Below are positions 54,906-64,000 of a stretch of DNA of 64,000 bases, one piece after another. This DNA comes from DATBLE01 sp963837265 (GTDB lineage Bacteria; Actinomycetota; Thermoleophilia; Gaiellales; Gaiellaceae). How positions within the stretch are numbered: position 1 is the first letter of the stretch; each line of letters begins with the position of its first letter. The position numbers and the translations under genes are program-made. Where the stretch lies: contig CAWIMQ010000006.1 of the NCBI GenBank assembly GCA_963837265.1, positions 777,406-841,405 on the forward strand, written 5' to 3'. The notes below the pieces were generated by a model. The model was not told the DNA's origin, made no database searches, and was given only the letters and a program-made list of their open reading frames with translations.

Positions 54906-56031
54906 TCAGTGGTGGCAGTGCGCGTGCTCGTGCCCGCCGTGCTCCTGCCCGGCGGGCACGTTCATCGTCCTCAGCATCGAGAGGCCGCCGCCGCGGCGGA
55001 AGTAGCGCCAGACGAGCAGGGCGGCGAGCACCAGGAAGACGACGTCCAGGTAGGTCGTGTAGTTCCAGGTCACGCTAGCCTCCGTCACCTTGGCATCGCG
55101 GGCGGTGCGCTCGATCCCGAGCGCGCGGAAGAGGTACTCGACCGCCAGGCCCGAGACGACCATCGTCACGTACAGGGTCGCGGCCAGGAACGCCGCCGTC
55201 CGCAGGCCGTAGTACTTGCGGTAGATGTTCAGGATCGGGACGATGATCAGGTCGCCGAAGATGAACGAGATCACGCCGCCGAAGCTGATCCCGCCGTTCC
55301 AGAGCACGGCGGCGAGCGGGACGTTTCCGACCGAGCAGACGAAGCTGAGGGCGGCGACGACCGGGCCGATCAGCGGGCCCCACAGCCTCGCCGCGGTCGG
55401 ATGGTGGACCAGGAAGAGCGACTGCCACCAGGAATGGGGCACCCAGGCGGCGAGCGCCCCCGCGACGAGCAGCCCGACGGCGATGTCGCGCCAGATCGCG
55501 GCCCAGTCCATGACGAAGTAGTCGGCGGTCGCCGTGAGGCCGCGCGCGGTTCGCAGCCGCCGCCACCACGAGCCCTCTCCGCCCGCCGACATGTCCATCT
55601 CCGCGTGGCCCTCCATCGAGCCGGCGAGGCCCCTGTTCGCCTGCGCTCGCGCCTCGTCGAGGAGACGCCGCCGCAGGAAGATCCGGAAGGCGACCGCGAC
55701 GAGGACGATCATCAGCGGCCCGCCGACGAACTCGCCCGCCACGAACTCCCAGCCGAGCAGGAGCGCCATGACGATGCCGAGCTCGGCGACGAGGTTCGTG
55801 GAGGCGATCTCGAACGCGATCGCGGCGGTGAAGTCGGCGCCGCGGCGGAACAGCGAGCGGGCGAGCGCGACCGCGGCGTAGCCGGCGCATCTCCCCCTTC
55901 GACACGACCGCCTGGATCACGCCCGAGAGGGCGAAGCCGAGGATCAGCGCCCAGAGAATCTCCCAGAGCATCCCGCCCGCGAACGAGAGCGCGTCGACGA
56001 TCCCGCCGCCGATGTCCACGGCGACCATCAT
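54906..56031 (-). pseudogene. Permease (ArsP/DUF318 type), broken by internal deletion and frameshift
   Basis: The N-terminal part (from ATG 56031: DALSFAGGMLWEILWALILG, then VVSKGEMR) and the C-terminal part (YAAVALARSLFRRGADFTAA and onward to a His-rich HGGHEHAHCHH tail) lie in different frames that join near 55890. About 25 residues normally between them, including the conserved SSSCSYAAVAL serine/cysteine region, are missing and the frame changes by one. Intact members are multi-pass permeases linked to metal or arsenical export. The C-terminal half retains a long open frame (54906-55769). It may be a real lesion or a sequence error. It follows the MmcQ/YjbR gene by 3 nt. Confidence 0.75.
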
Positions 56032-56034
56032 CGC

Positions 56035-56445
56035 CTAGCCCGGCGGCAGGCCCTGCTCGGCGAGCCAGGCCTTCGCGACGCGCTTCTGGGCGCGGGTCAG
56101 CCACGCCTCGGCGACGAGATCGCCCAGCTCCTCGCGGTCGAGCGTGGCGAGGTCCGGGATGTGCAGCAGCACCGCCGGGTATCCCCTGAAGTGCGGGGTG
56201 GTGAAGAAGATCCCCCGCTCGTCGGCGAGCATCAGCTCCTTCACGTCGAGGTCGGCGACCCGGAACATGAGCACGTCCTCGAACCGCTCGCCGGTCTGGG
56301 GATGGGCCGCGTCCGGCCGCCGGCCGCGATGGAAGCAGAAGAGCTTGCCGTGCACGAAGTACGCGGGGCGGCCGTCCTCGGAGACCTCCTTGGTCGCCTG
56401 CGGCATGGCCAGCGCGAGCTCGTCCAGGTCCCGCATCGTCGCCAT
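56035..56445 (-). CDS. MmcQ/YjbR-family DNA-binding-like protein
   Basis: The 136-residue product matches the CyaY-like fold family MmcQ/YjbR: LDELALAMPQATKEVSEDGR, PAYFVHGKLFCFHR, EDVLMFRVADLDVKELMLAD, FFTTPHFRGYPAVLLHI and the C-terminal ELGDLVAEAWLTRAQKRVAK. The role is uncertain. It is divergent from the MMPL gene across 79 nt and co-directional with the broken permease. Confidence 0.88.
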   Translation of the reverse strand: MATMRDLDELALAMPQATKEVSEDGRPAYFVHGKLFCFHRGRRPDAAHPQTGERFEDVLMFRVADLDVKELMLADERGIFFTTPHFRGYPAVLLHIPDLATLDREELGDLVAEAWLTRAQKRVAKAWLAEQGLPPG

Positions 56446-56524
56446 CGCACGGACTGTGCCAGACCCTGTGCCGACGAGCCGGCGCAGCGAATCGATCGGG
56501 CAGTCGGCGCCGTTACACGTACTC

Positions 56525-58789
56525 GTGACCCCGAGGCCCGGATCTCCTGCCGAGCCGGTCCGTGACGGCGCCGAGCGCGTGAAGACCGGCCGGGCGAGCC
56601 GTGCGTTCGCGTGGCTCGTCGTCTACCTCGGGCCTCTCGTCGCCGCGGGGCTCGTCGCGGCCGCGGTCGCGGCGTGGCAATACCTCCCCGGGACCTCGTC
56701 GCTGGCCGAGTCGGGGGCGGAGGCGCTCCTGCCGGCGGACACCGCGGCCGGCAGGGCCGAGGCCGAGGCACAGCGGCTCTTCGGGTCCTCGCTTCTCTCC
56801 AGGATCGTCGTCGTCCAGCGCGACCCGGGCGGCCTCGGGCGTGCACGGCAGCGGCGGATCGCGCTGACCGCGATCCGGCTCGACGAGGGGAAACTGCCGG
56901 GCTTTCCGCCCGGCTCCCGCGCGCTTCCCTACGTGAACCTCTCCCCGCTCGTCCCCGCCGCGCGGGAACAGGGGACGACCGCGGTCACGTACCTCGGCTT
57001 TCCCCGCACCCTCTCCTCGCGCGAGCAGCGGGACCTGGCCGAGCGCTATGCGCGAGCCGTCTCCGTCCGGGGCGCCGGCGCGGCGGCGACCGGCTTTCTG
57101 CCGGGATCGCTCGCACAGTCGGACGCGGTCGACCACCGGCTCCACTGGGTCGAGCTGGCGTCGGTCCTCCTCGTCGCGTCGATCATCGGCCTCTACCTGC
57201 GCTCACTCGTCGCGCCGCTCGTCACGCTCGCGGCTGCCGGGATCGCCTACCTGATCTCGGTCCGCATGTTGGCCTACCTGGCCCGGGCGCAGGGCGTGCA
57301 CGTCCAGAAGGAGGTCGAGCCGATCGTGGTCGTGCTCCTGCTCGCGGTGGTCACCGACTACTCGGTCTTCTTCCTCTCGGGGATGCGGAGCCGGGTGCGC
57401 GCGGGCGAGCGCCCGCGCGTCGCCGCGCGGCAGGCGACGGCGGAGGTGCTGCCGATCATCGTCACCGCCGGGCTGCTCGTCGCCGCCGGTCTCGCGACGT
57501 TGCGCCTCGCCGGCATCGACTTCGTGCGGACTCTCGGCCCGGCGGCGGCGATCGTCGTCGTGATCAGCGTCGCGGTCTCGATCACGTTCGTCCCGGCGAC
57601 GATGGGGCTGCTCGGCCGCCGGGTCTTCTGGCCCGGGCCGGCCGGCCGGGACGCCGTCGACCCGGGCCCGGCGCCCTCCGGCTCGGCGCTGCGGCGCACC
57701 CTGGCCCAGGCGACCAGCCGCCGCCTGGGCGCGATCCCGACGATCGCCGTGGCCGGGGCGGCCTTGATCCTCGCGGCGACGGGGGTCCAGCGCGCGAGGC
57801 TCGCACTGACGCCGATCCGCGGCCTGCCTGCGGGCGAGCCGGCCGCCCGGGCCGACCGCCAGGCGGGACGCGGGTTCGCGCCGGGCATCGTCGCGCCGAC
57901 GGAGATCGTCGTCCGCGGCCACGGCATCGCCTTCCGGCGAGGGCCGCTGCGGCTGCTCGGCCGGGCGCTCTCCGCCCAGCCGGAGGTGGCGGGGGTGATC
58001 GGCGCCGGTCTGCCGTCCCTGCCCCGGCAGGCACAGCTCGCCTTCCGCACCAGGTCCGGGAACGCCGTCCGCTACTTCGTCGCCCTCCGTCACCATCCCT
58101 ACGGCGCCGCCGGGATCGCCGACCTCCGCCGCCTCGAGGACCGGATGCCGCGGCTGCTCTCCGCCCAGGGAATGCGGAACGCCCAGGTGCTGTACGCGGG
58201 CGACACGGCGCTCGCCGCGGAGGCGACCGGCACGATCCGCCACGACCTCGTCGTCGTGGGGCTCGCGGCCGCGCTCGTCAACCTGCTGCTGCTCGCGATC
58301 TTCCTCCGCTCGCTGGTCGCCCCGGCCCTGATCGTGCTCACCAGCCTGCTGGCGATCGCGGCGACGCTCGGCCTCACCGCCTATCTCCTGCCGGCGCTCC
58401 TCGGCACGCCGGACTACACCTACTACGTCCCGCTCGCCGTCGGCGTCCTGCTCCTCTCGCTCGGCACCGACTACAACCTGTTCGTCGTCGGCCGGATCTG
58501 GCAGGAGTCCGGCGAGCGCGACATCGGCGGCGCGATCCGCGCCGCCGTCCCCCACGCCGGCCGCGCGATCTCGATCGCCGCGCTCGCGCTCGCCGCCTCG
58601 TTCGCCACGCTGGCGATCGTCCCGGTCGCGCCCTTCCGCGAGCTCGCGCTCGCGGTCTGCCTGGGCGTCGTCATCGACGCGTTCCTGGTGAGAACGCTCC
58701 TCATCCCCGCCCTCCTGGCCGTCTTCGGGGGCAGGGCTCGCCGGCCACGCGCCCGCCGCGGGCCGGCCGAGGACCCGTCGCCGCCCTGA
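56525..58789 (+). CDS. MMPL-family RND transporter
   Basis: The product of about 754 residues has the RND layout: one N-terminal helix (AFAWLVVYLGPLVAAGLVAA), a large outer domain, five helices (with VVVLLLAVVTDYSVFFLSGM carrying the TDY motif of the proton relay), a second helix and outer domain, and five more helices (VGVLLLSLGTDYNLFVVGRI). The duplicated GTDYxxF motifs are typical of MmpL/hopanoid-type exporters of lipids or hydrophobic compounds. No partner gene is nearby. GTG 56525 is the first start consistent with an N-terminal cytoplasmic stretch. Confidence 0.9.
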   Translation: MTPRPGSPAEPVRDGAERVKTGRASRAFAWLVVYLGPLVAAGLVAAAVAAWQYLPGTSSLAESGAEALLPADTAAGRAEAEAQRLFGSSLLSRIVVVQRDPGGLGRARQRRIALTAIRLDEGKLPGFPPGSRALPYVNLSPLVPAAREQGTTAVTYLGFPRTLSSREQRDLAERYARAVSVRGAGAAATGFLPGSLAQSDAVDHRLHWVELASVLLVASIIGLYLRSLVAPLVTLAAAGIAYLISVRMLAYLARAQGVHVQKEVEPIVVVLLLAVVTDYSVFFLSGMRSRVRAGERPRVAARQATAEVLPIIVTAGLLVAAGLATLRLAGIDFVRTLGPAAAIVVVISVAVSITFVPATMGLLGRRVFWPGPAGRDAVDPGPAPSGSALRRTLAQATSRRLGAIPTIAVAGAALILAATGVQRARLALTPIRGLPAGEPAARADRQAGRGFAPGIVAPTEIVVRGHGIAFRRGPLRLLGRALSAQPEVAGVIGAGLPSLPRQAQLAFRTRSGNAVRYFVALRHHPYGAAGIADLRRLEDRMPRLLSAQGMRNAQVLYAGDTALAAEATGTIRHDLVVVGLAAALVNLLLLAIFLRSLVAPALIVLTSLLAIAATLGLTAYLLPALLGTPDYTYYVPLAVGVLLLSLGTDYNLFVVGRIWQESGERDIGGAIRAAVPHAGRAISIAALALAASFATLAIVPVAPFRELALAVCLGVVIDAFLVRTLLIPALLAVFGGRARRPRARRGPAEDPSPP

Positions 58790-58809
58790 GACAGCGCCGG
58801 CGAGAATCG

Positions 58810-58835
58810 CGGAGGGGGCCCGTGAGCCCCCTCCG
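58810..58835. terminator. Bidirectional hairpin between MMPL and multicopper oxidase genes
   Basis: CGGAGGGGGC and GCCCCCTCCG pair perfectly around a 6-nt loop, 20 nt past the MMPL stop and 23 nt past the oxidase stop. It can serve both convergent genes. Confidence 0.65.
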
Positions 58836-58857
58836 GCGTTGTGCGTGCTTCTTGCCG

Positions 58858-60585
58858 CTACGCCACGGTGACGACGTTCGAGTTCGACGTCGCGGTGACG
58901 TGCGGGAACCCGGTGTCCCCGGGGAAGGTGGGGATCTCGTTGGTTCCCGGGTTGGAGTAGTCGAACGTGTCGCCGACGGTGTTCTCGGCGACGACGCGGA
59001 ACTGGTCACCCGAGGCCCACGATCCTCCGGGGAGCGTGAAGGTCTCGACCGTTCCCTTGGTGTTCGGATCGGCGAGGTCCCTGTCGATCCTCCCGACCTC
59101 GGTCCAGCTCGCTCCGCCGTCCGTCGACTGCTGGACGGCGAACGCGGTCTCGTTGACCGAGTTGTCGGTCCACGTCAGGTCGCCGGTCACGGCGTCGAGC
59201 GCGAGGTCGCTCACCGCTCTCGGCGGGTAGACGAGCGACATCGGCCGCATCATGTCCATCTCCTCGTGGGAGAGGATGTGGCAGTGGAAGACGTACTCGC
59301 CGCCGTAGTTGACGAGGTGGTTGACGATGTCGACCGGCTCGCCCTGCCCGTTCGACGGCGGTAGGCCGAACCCGAGCTGATCCGACAGCGTCGCGCTGGC
59401 GATCACGCCCTGGTCGCCGAGCTGGGGATTCAGCGGATCCGCCCCGTTGAACAGCGGCATCATCGGGTCGATCTTCCGCACGCTGTTCGGGACGTCGAAG
59501 GGCAGCGTCGGGATCACCGGCCGGAGGGCGACGATCGTGTCCTCCAGCGGGCTCACCCGCACCGTGTCCTTCCACCCACGCTCGTTCGGGTCGGGCGGGA
59601 TGATGATGTTGTCCCAGGTCACCCGGTTGAGCACCTGCACGTCGAAGGCGTGGAAGTGGATCGGGTGCGTGTCCACGCCGTTGTGCGTGATCTTCCAGAT
59701 CTGGGTCCCGTCGTCGCCCGAGGCGATCGGCGTCACGTCGACGTCGCCCTTGGGGAGGTCGGTGGTGTCGATGATCTCCGTCTGGGGCCACGAGAACGGC
59801 ATCAGGTTGACGTTGGTCAGGCCCGGGGTCGGCGGGCTGGCCTCGATGCCGAGGTTCGCCGTCATCCGACCGTACTCGTCGAAGGTGGCCGCGTTCATCT
59901 CGTCGTGGATCGCCTTCGGCTCGAGCTTGACCTTCAGCTGGGGCCCCTTCAGGGTGTCGAACCTGAAGTCCTGGCCGCCGTACTGGTTGATCCGTGCGAA
60001 CCCGTCGCACTTGTTCGTCCCGTTCGGGTCGGTGCAGTTGCCGCTGGCGGCGAAGCTCGTCCCGTAGGCCGAGTTGTACACCGCCTGCCCGACGATGATC
60101 GGGTGCTGGTCCGACTCGAACACGCCCGAGCGGTCCCCGTGGTGCTTGAACGCCGCCTGGAGAGCGGCCAGGTTGAACGCCTGCGGCGTCGTGCCGCCGC
60201 CGACCTTGACCTGCATGATCGTGCGGGTGTTCGGCCCGTAGCCGGGGAGCGTCGGGGGCGCGCAGGACGGAGTCAGGTCGGGGCCGCCCGTGTAGTAGTC
60301 GTAGCAGGCGACTCTGGCCGGGAACGCCGCCGGCGCGTCGTTGTACAGGATCAGCGTCTTGCCCGCGAACTTCGAGAAGTCGACGATCACGTCCGCCCGC
60401 TCGGCCGGAGCGACGAGCAGCGAGTGCTGGTCGACGTTGCCGAAGTCGAACCGCGTCGGGTCCGTGATCCAGGTGATCGGCTGGTTCGGAACGATCACCG
60501 GAGCGGGCAGGAACCCGCCCTCGGTGCCGATCTGGATCCAGCTCGGGCCGGCCGGGCTGACGCTCGTGTCCGGCGTCGGGAACAC
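58858..60585 (-). CDS. Intact C-terminal part of the multicopper oxidase
   Basis: This 575-codon stretch is undisturbed. It has the cupredoxin domains with copper-binding HSLLV, HPIHFHAFDVQVL and HCHILSHEEMDMM (type 1/2/3 ligands) and ends in a fibronectin-III-like domain (AVSDLALDAVTGDLTWTDNS). It is the C-terminal portion of the longer disrupted gene extending to 63115. The ATG at 60585 is internal to that gene, and the frame continues to about 60640. Confidence 0.75.
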   Translation of the reverse strand: MFPTPDTSVSPAGPSWIQIGTEGGFLPAPVIVPNQPITWITDPTRFDFGNVDQHSLLVAPAERADVIVDFSKFAGKTLILYNDAPAAFPARVACYDYYTGGPDLTPSCAPPTLPGYGPNTRTIMQVKVGGGTTPQAFNLAALQAAFKHHGDRSGVFESDQHPIIVGQAVYNSAYGTSFAASGNCTDPNGTNKCDGFARINQYGGQDFRFDTLKGPQLKVKLEPKAIHDEMNAATFDEYGRMTANLGIEASPPTPGLTNVNLMPFSWPQTEIIDTTDLPKGDVDVTPIASGDDGTQIWKITHNGVDTHPIHFHAFDVQVLNRVTWDNIIIPPDPNERGWKDTVRVSPLEDTIVALRPVIPTLPFDVPNSVRKIDPMMPLFNGADPLNPQLGDQGVIASATLSDQLGFGLPPSNGQGEPVDIVNHLVNYGGEYVFHCHILSHEEMDMMRPMSLVYPPRAVSDLALDAVTGDLTWTDNSVNETAFAVQQSTDGGASWTEVGRIDRDLADPNTKGTVETFTLPGGSWASGDQFRVVAENTVGDTFDYSNPGTNEIPTFPGDTGFPHVTATSNSNVVTVA

Positions 60586-63115
60586 GATCGGGTCGGTCTG
60601 GGCGGCCGCGACCTCGGCGGGCTTCAGGGCGACCTCGGTGCCCTGTCGAGTCGGCCACGTACCACTGCAGGTTCAAGAAGCGGTCGTTGGCCGCGTTCAG
60701 GATCCGGAAGCGGTATGACTTCGGCTCGCACGGTCGTGGTCGGGTACGCCGTGCCGTTGACGATCGGGGTGTCGTTGAACTGCTCCATCCCCACCGAGAT
60801 GTTCGGCGTGCCGGGGATCAGGGCCGGCTCGCAATACGGCGCGGTGTCGTACTGCCAGGTCGCCGGGTCGTCGAGGTCGCAGGGCACGGCCAGGCGGTCG
60901 TGAAGTCGTCCGCGGTGCCGCGGAGGCCGTCGGGCCCCTACGGGTCCATGTTGTAGTACGGGTTGTCGATGGGCCCGTACGTCGGTGTCGGTTGCGGGCG
61001 GCCAGAACCACGGCCCGTACATCCAGCGGCCGAAGCCGCTCATGCCGCTCGGGTCACCGGGGTTCTGCGCCGGCATGTAGACGTGGTGGTACCACAGGTT
61101 GCCCTAGCGAGCCCCAGCGGGTCTTGTCCCAGGTCGGGTCCTGCGCGCGAGCTGGGTGTCGCTCCGGGACGAACGTCCGGTCCTGGATGACCAGCGGGAT
61201 CTGGTCCGCGCGTCGGGATGGTGCCGTCGTGATCAGCTTCTGCTCGGTGTTGTCGGTGATCAGGTAGCCGGCGGCCTCGCCCGCGTACACGTTGAGGCGG
61301 GTGATGCCCCAGGCGTGGTCGTGGTAGAACATCAGCCGCGCGCTCTGCTGGTTGGTGTAGTAGAAGGTCTGGCAGCCGTCGCCCGTCGCCGTGCAGTCCG
61401 GGACGTCGCTGGCTGCGAGCGCCGGCCATGTCGGGCACGCTGCTGGACGCTGACGCCCTGCGGCCACGGCGTGTTCTCGTTGGCCGGGGTGATCCACTGG
61501 TGCGGCGTCCCGTCGGTGATCCACGGGTTGATGCCGCCGTGCAGGTGGAGCGTGGCCCGGTTGTCCTTGAAGCAGTCGTCGCCCTTGGGTGCCGTCCGTG
61601 CACATGGGGTTGCGGACCGCGTCGATGACAGTGCCGCTCGTCGGCATCGGGTCGATCCGTCCGTCATGGGGCCCATGCCGGAGCCCATCATCGTGGAGTC
61701 GACGGGGAGGAACAGGTCGCCGTCCTGGCCGGTCGGCAGCAGGTTGTAGAAGACGATCCGGACCGGCCGGTCCTTGGTGCGCGACGATCAGCGGCCCGAG
61801 GTAGTGCGGGTCGTCGACCGCGTACGGCCTGCGAGCCGTCGGGCATCAGGGTCGGCGTCGCGGTGCCGTCCCAGGTCGGTCTGCAGGGGGACGTGCTTCC
61901 CCGGCGTGCTCGCCGGGGTCGAGCTGCACGTACTCGCGCAGCAGCGTGCCCTTCGCGGGCAGGCAGGAGCTCATCTGCTCCCGGTGCTGGACGAGCGCGA
62001 TCACGTAGTAGTCGGCGTCCGGGAACGTCGTGGTGTCCGGCGACGCCGACCGGGATGTGCTGGCCAAGGTTGTTCTCTGCCGGTCGGGCCGAGGCCCGGG
62101 AGCGCCGTCCTGGAACTTCTTGATCCCGCCCGGGGTGACGTAGCCCGTGCCGGGCTTCTTCACCTTGATCGACGAGATGATCCCGTTGTCGATGCTCGCG
62201 ACCGCGGTCGCGCCCGAGCCGCTCGGATCGACGATCGCGACCGCCGGGGGCTTCGAGAAGCCGGCGCCGGGCGCATCGACGACGATCGAGTCGATCGCCA
62301 GGGTGGTGGTGGCCGTCGCCGGAGTGAGCGGGTTCGTGCTCGGGCGTGGGCGACCGGGTCGAACTGGGTCCCGTCGAGGATCGCCACGCCGGGAGCGGTG
62401 GCGTACCCGGAGCCCGGGTTGTCGACGACGACGCCGGTGATCGTCACGACCGCCGGGGTCGGGCTGGCAGGCGACCTCCACGCAGGTCACGTGGCCGCTC
62501 GCCTGGACGCCGTTCGGGTCGTCGGGCAGGTCGAAGTTGACGGTCGGGAACGTGTAGCCGCCCCCCGGGCTCGCCAGCAGCACGGCGTCGACCCGCCCGT
62601 AGGCGGTCGCGGCGGCCGGCGTCTTCCCGCCGGGAATCGACACGGTCGGCGCCGTGTAGCCGGAGCCGGGATCGGTCACGGCGATGCCGGTGACGGCGCC
62701 CTTCTTGACGACGACGGCGACCGCGCTCGCGCCGTGGCCCGCGCCGGTGATCGAGACGGTGACGTTGCTGTAGTCGTGACCGGGGTTGGTCACGGTGATC
62801 GCGGTGATCGCGCCGTCGCGCCGACCGTGGCGACCGCGGTGGCGCCGGTGCCCCGTTTCACCGCCGACGTCGTCACCGTCGCGTCCGGCAGGGTGAGCGG
62901 GCTGTTCGCCCAGTTCGGATACGGGCCGAAGTAGTGGGGCACCTTCGACTCGTCGGTCGCGGCCGACGGAACTGCCGACGCGCCGCCGGTGCAGAGGCCG
63001 GCCAGCGCGATCGCGAGCGCCATTCCGGACACGAAGACGAGGAGCCTCCGTCGCCGGGCCACGCCGCGTCCGTCGGGAGACAACCTCGAACGAGAGCGAT
63101 TCGTTTCTCGGTCAT
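58858..63115 (-). pseudogene. Large secreted multicopper oxidase gene, with many apparent frameshifts
   Basis: Pieces of one long protein (about 1400 aa) can be read in shifting frames: ATG 63115 behind GAGGAGAGG (MTEKRIALVRG), a signal segment (LLVFVSGMALAIALAGLCTG), repeated Gly/Tyr modules (GIAVTDPGSGYTAPTVSI; IVVDAPGAGFSKPPAVAIVD), the first cupredoxin parts (LMFYHDHAWGITRLNVYAGE), then the intact end. At least ten single-base shifts lie between 60.64 and 63.1 kb, for example an extra G near 60643. Residues are otherwise well kept, so sequence error is as likely as decay. Such enzymes oxidise metals or phenolics outside the cell. Confidence 0.7.
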
Positions 63116-63336
63116 GGTCCTCTCCTCGAAGCTCGATCGGGCAGAGGCGATCGGCGACTGCCTCGTGGGACGAACATGACGCAGGGTCGCCTCCGCGCCG
63201 CTGTACAGGTATCTAGTTGCTTTCGGTCACAGAGGGGGCGCCTTCCATGAGAAATTTGCCGACGCAGCCGTGACAGGCCTGCGTCCAGGCCCGCGTCGGA
63301 CGCGCCGGGGCGGCGGGCGTCCGTACCCTCGTGACA

Positions 63337-64000
63337 ATGATGCCCCCGGATGGGAAGTTCGGGCGAGGAGGTCGGTCAGTTCCCGATGACGCCGATCTGA
63401 GGCCGGGCCCGACCCTGGGGGCCGCGTGGAACGCCGAGGGGGCGGCCCGGACGCGGGCGGTCGCAGGCCTGCAGTCGCTCCGCAAGGCGTTCGGCTCCGC
63501 ACCCGGCGCTCCGCCGCGGCGGCAGCCGGGGGGACGCTGCTGCTCGCCACCTGGTACCTGCGCGAGTTCGACTTGGCCACGTGGGGTGTCCGGCTGCCGG
63601 AGGTCTACGCGTACATCGCCGAGGTCGTCGACCGCTTCGACCTGATTCGCGGTCCAGGAGGTGCGGGACGACCTGCGCGCGCTCGAGCAGCTGAGGGGCC
63701 GTCTCGGCCGGGACTGGGACTGGCTCGTCTCCGACGTCACCGAGGGCAGGGCCGAAACGGTACGGCTCGCCTTCCTCTACGACCGCCGCAAGGTGGACTT
63801 CCTCGGGATGGCCGGCGAGCTCGTCCTCCCCGCGGTGCAGACGGACGGAGAGACGGTCCCGGTGCAGCAGGTCGCGCGCACGCCGCTCATGGCGGCGTTC
63901 CAGGTGGAGTGGACGAAGTTCGTCCTCACCACCGTGCACATCGTGTACGGCGATCAGAGCGCCGAGCCGGCCGCCCGGGTCGAGGAGATCCGGCAGGTCG
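63337..64000 (+). CDS. Endonuclease/exonuclease/phosphatase-family protein, frameshifted and cut by window end
   Basis: After ATG 63337 the frame reads MPPDGKFGRG and later RTRAVAGLQSLRKAFG, shifts between about 63490 and 63535 to LLLATWYLREFDLATWG, and shifts again near 63647 (an extra T) to AVQEVRDDLRALEQLRGRLG, then WLVSDVTEGRA, RLAFLYDRRKVDF and KFVLTTVHIVYGD to the window edge. QE and the LxTVH are family catalytic positions. The shifts continue the error-dense tail of the window. Confidence 0.6.

Noticed and set aside
60640..63115. Programmed frameshifting in the oxidase gene
   Set aside because: There are too many shifts, in varied sequence contexts without slippery sites. Error or decay is simpler.

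Overview
The window is about 64 kb of very GC-rich, densely packed bacterial chromosome. Gene content (ScpA/ScpB, a DnaE1-type polymerase, actinobacterial holin/DUF3618 membrane proteins, zinc-ribbon/cyclase/AAA/TPR proteins, abundant GTG starts) and codon bias fit a high-GC actinobacterium. I infer the class Thermoleophilia (Gaiellales/Solirubrobacterales-like), but no rRNA gene is present to confirm it. I found no tRNA, rRNA, CRISPR array, prophage or recognisable insertion sequence.

Layout. 0-13 kb holds mostly minus-strand housekeeping genes: rluB, then lgt-scpA-scpB-thioredoxin, an ECF sigma/membrane anti-sigma-like pair, dnaE, a PEBP protein and lpdA. A plus-strand agmatinase-family gene lacks its C-terminal half and ends exactly at 13.25 kb. 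There the most striking block begins (13.25-27.19 kb): four head-to-tail, translationally coupled paralogues of about 1160 residues. Each has a double zinc ribbon, a class III nucleotide cyclase domain, a STAND/AAA ATPase and TPR repeats. 27.2-31.3 kb carries GNAT and VOC genes and a 2-oxo acid dehydrogenase operon (E1 alpha, E1 beta, E2); the matching E3 is probably lpdA at 11-12.7 kb. 31.3-34.2 kb has small membrane-envelope genes and a duplicated cupredoxin-like exported protein. 34.2-37.5 kb is pheST. 37.8-42.8 kb has a methyltransferase, a LemA/DUF2207 pair, a sulfotransferase and a SpoU-type RNA methylase. 43-46.2 kb is the classical thrS-infC-rpmI-rplT cluster. 46.6-47.8 kb has cspA, an infA with an abnormal start, and a hemolysin III protein. 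47.8-52.3 kb encodes two paralogous secreted proteins made of four-cysteine repeats. 52.5-54.9 kb is an unusual REC-GAF-GGDEF-REC-HD-GYP c-di-GMP protein. 54.9-58.8 kb has a broken permease, a MmcQ/YjbR protein and an MMPL transporter. 58.9-63.1 kb is a very large multicopper oxidase riddled with apparent frameshifts, and the window ends inside a frameshifted endonuclease/exonuclease/phosphatase gene.

Two features run across the window. First, many genes that begin a transcription unit have a TANNNT hexamer only 6-9 nt before the start codon and no Shine-Dalgarno sequence, which suggests widespread leaderless mRNAs. The clearest case is a divergent pair at 31.28-31.31 kb whose two -10 boxes overlap. 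Second, apparent indels concentrate at the right end (about 55.9 kb and 60.6-63.7 kb) while the first 55 kb is clean, so the disrupted genes there may reflect poor sequence rather than biology.
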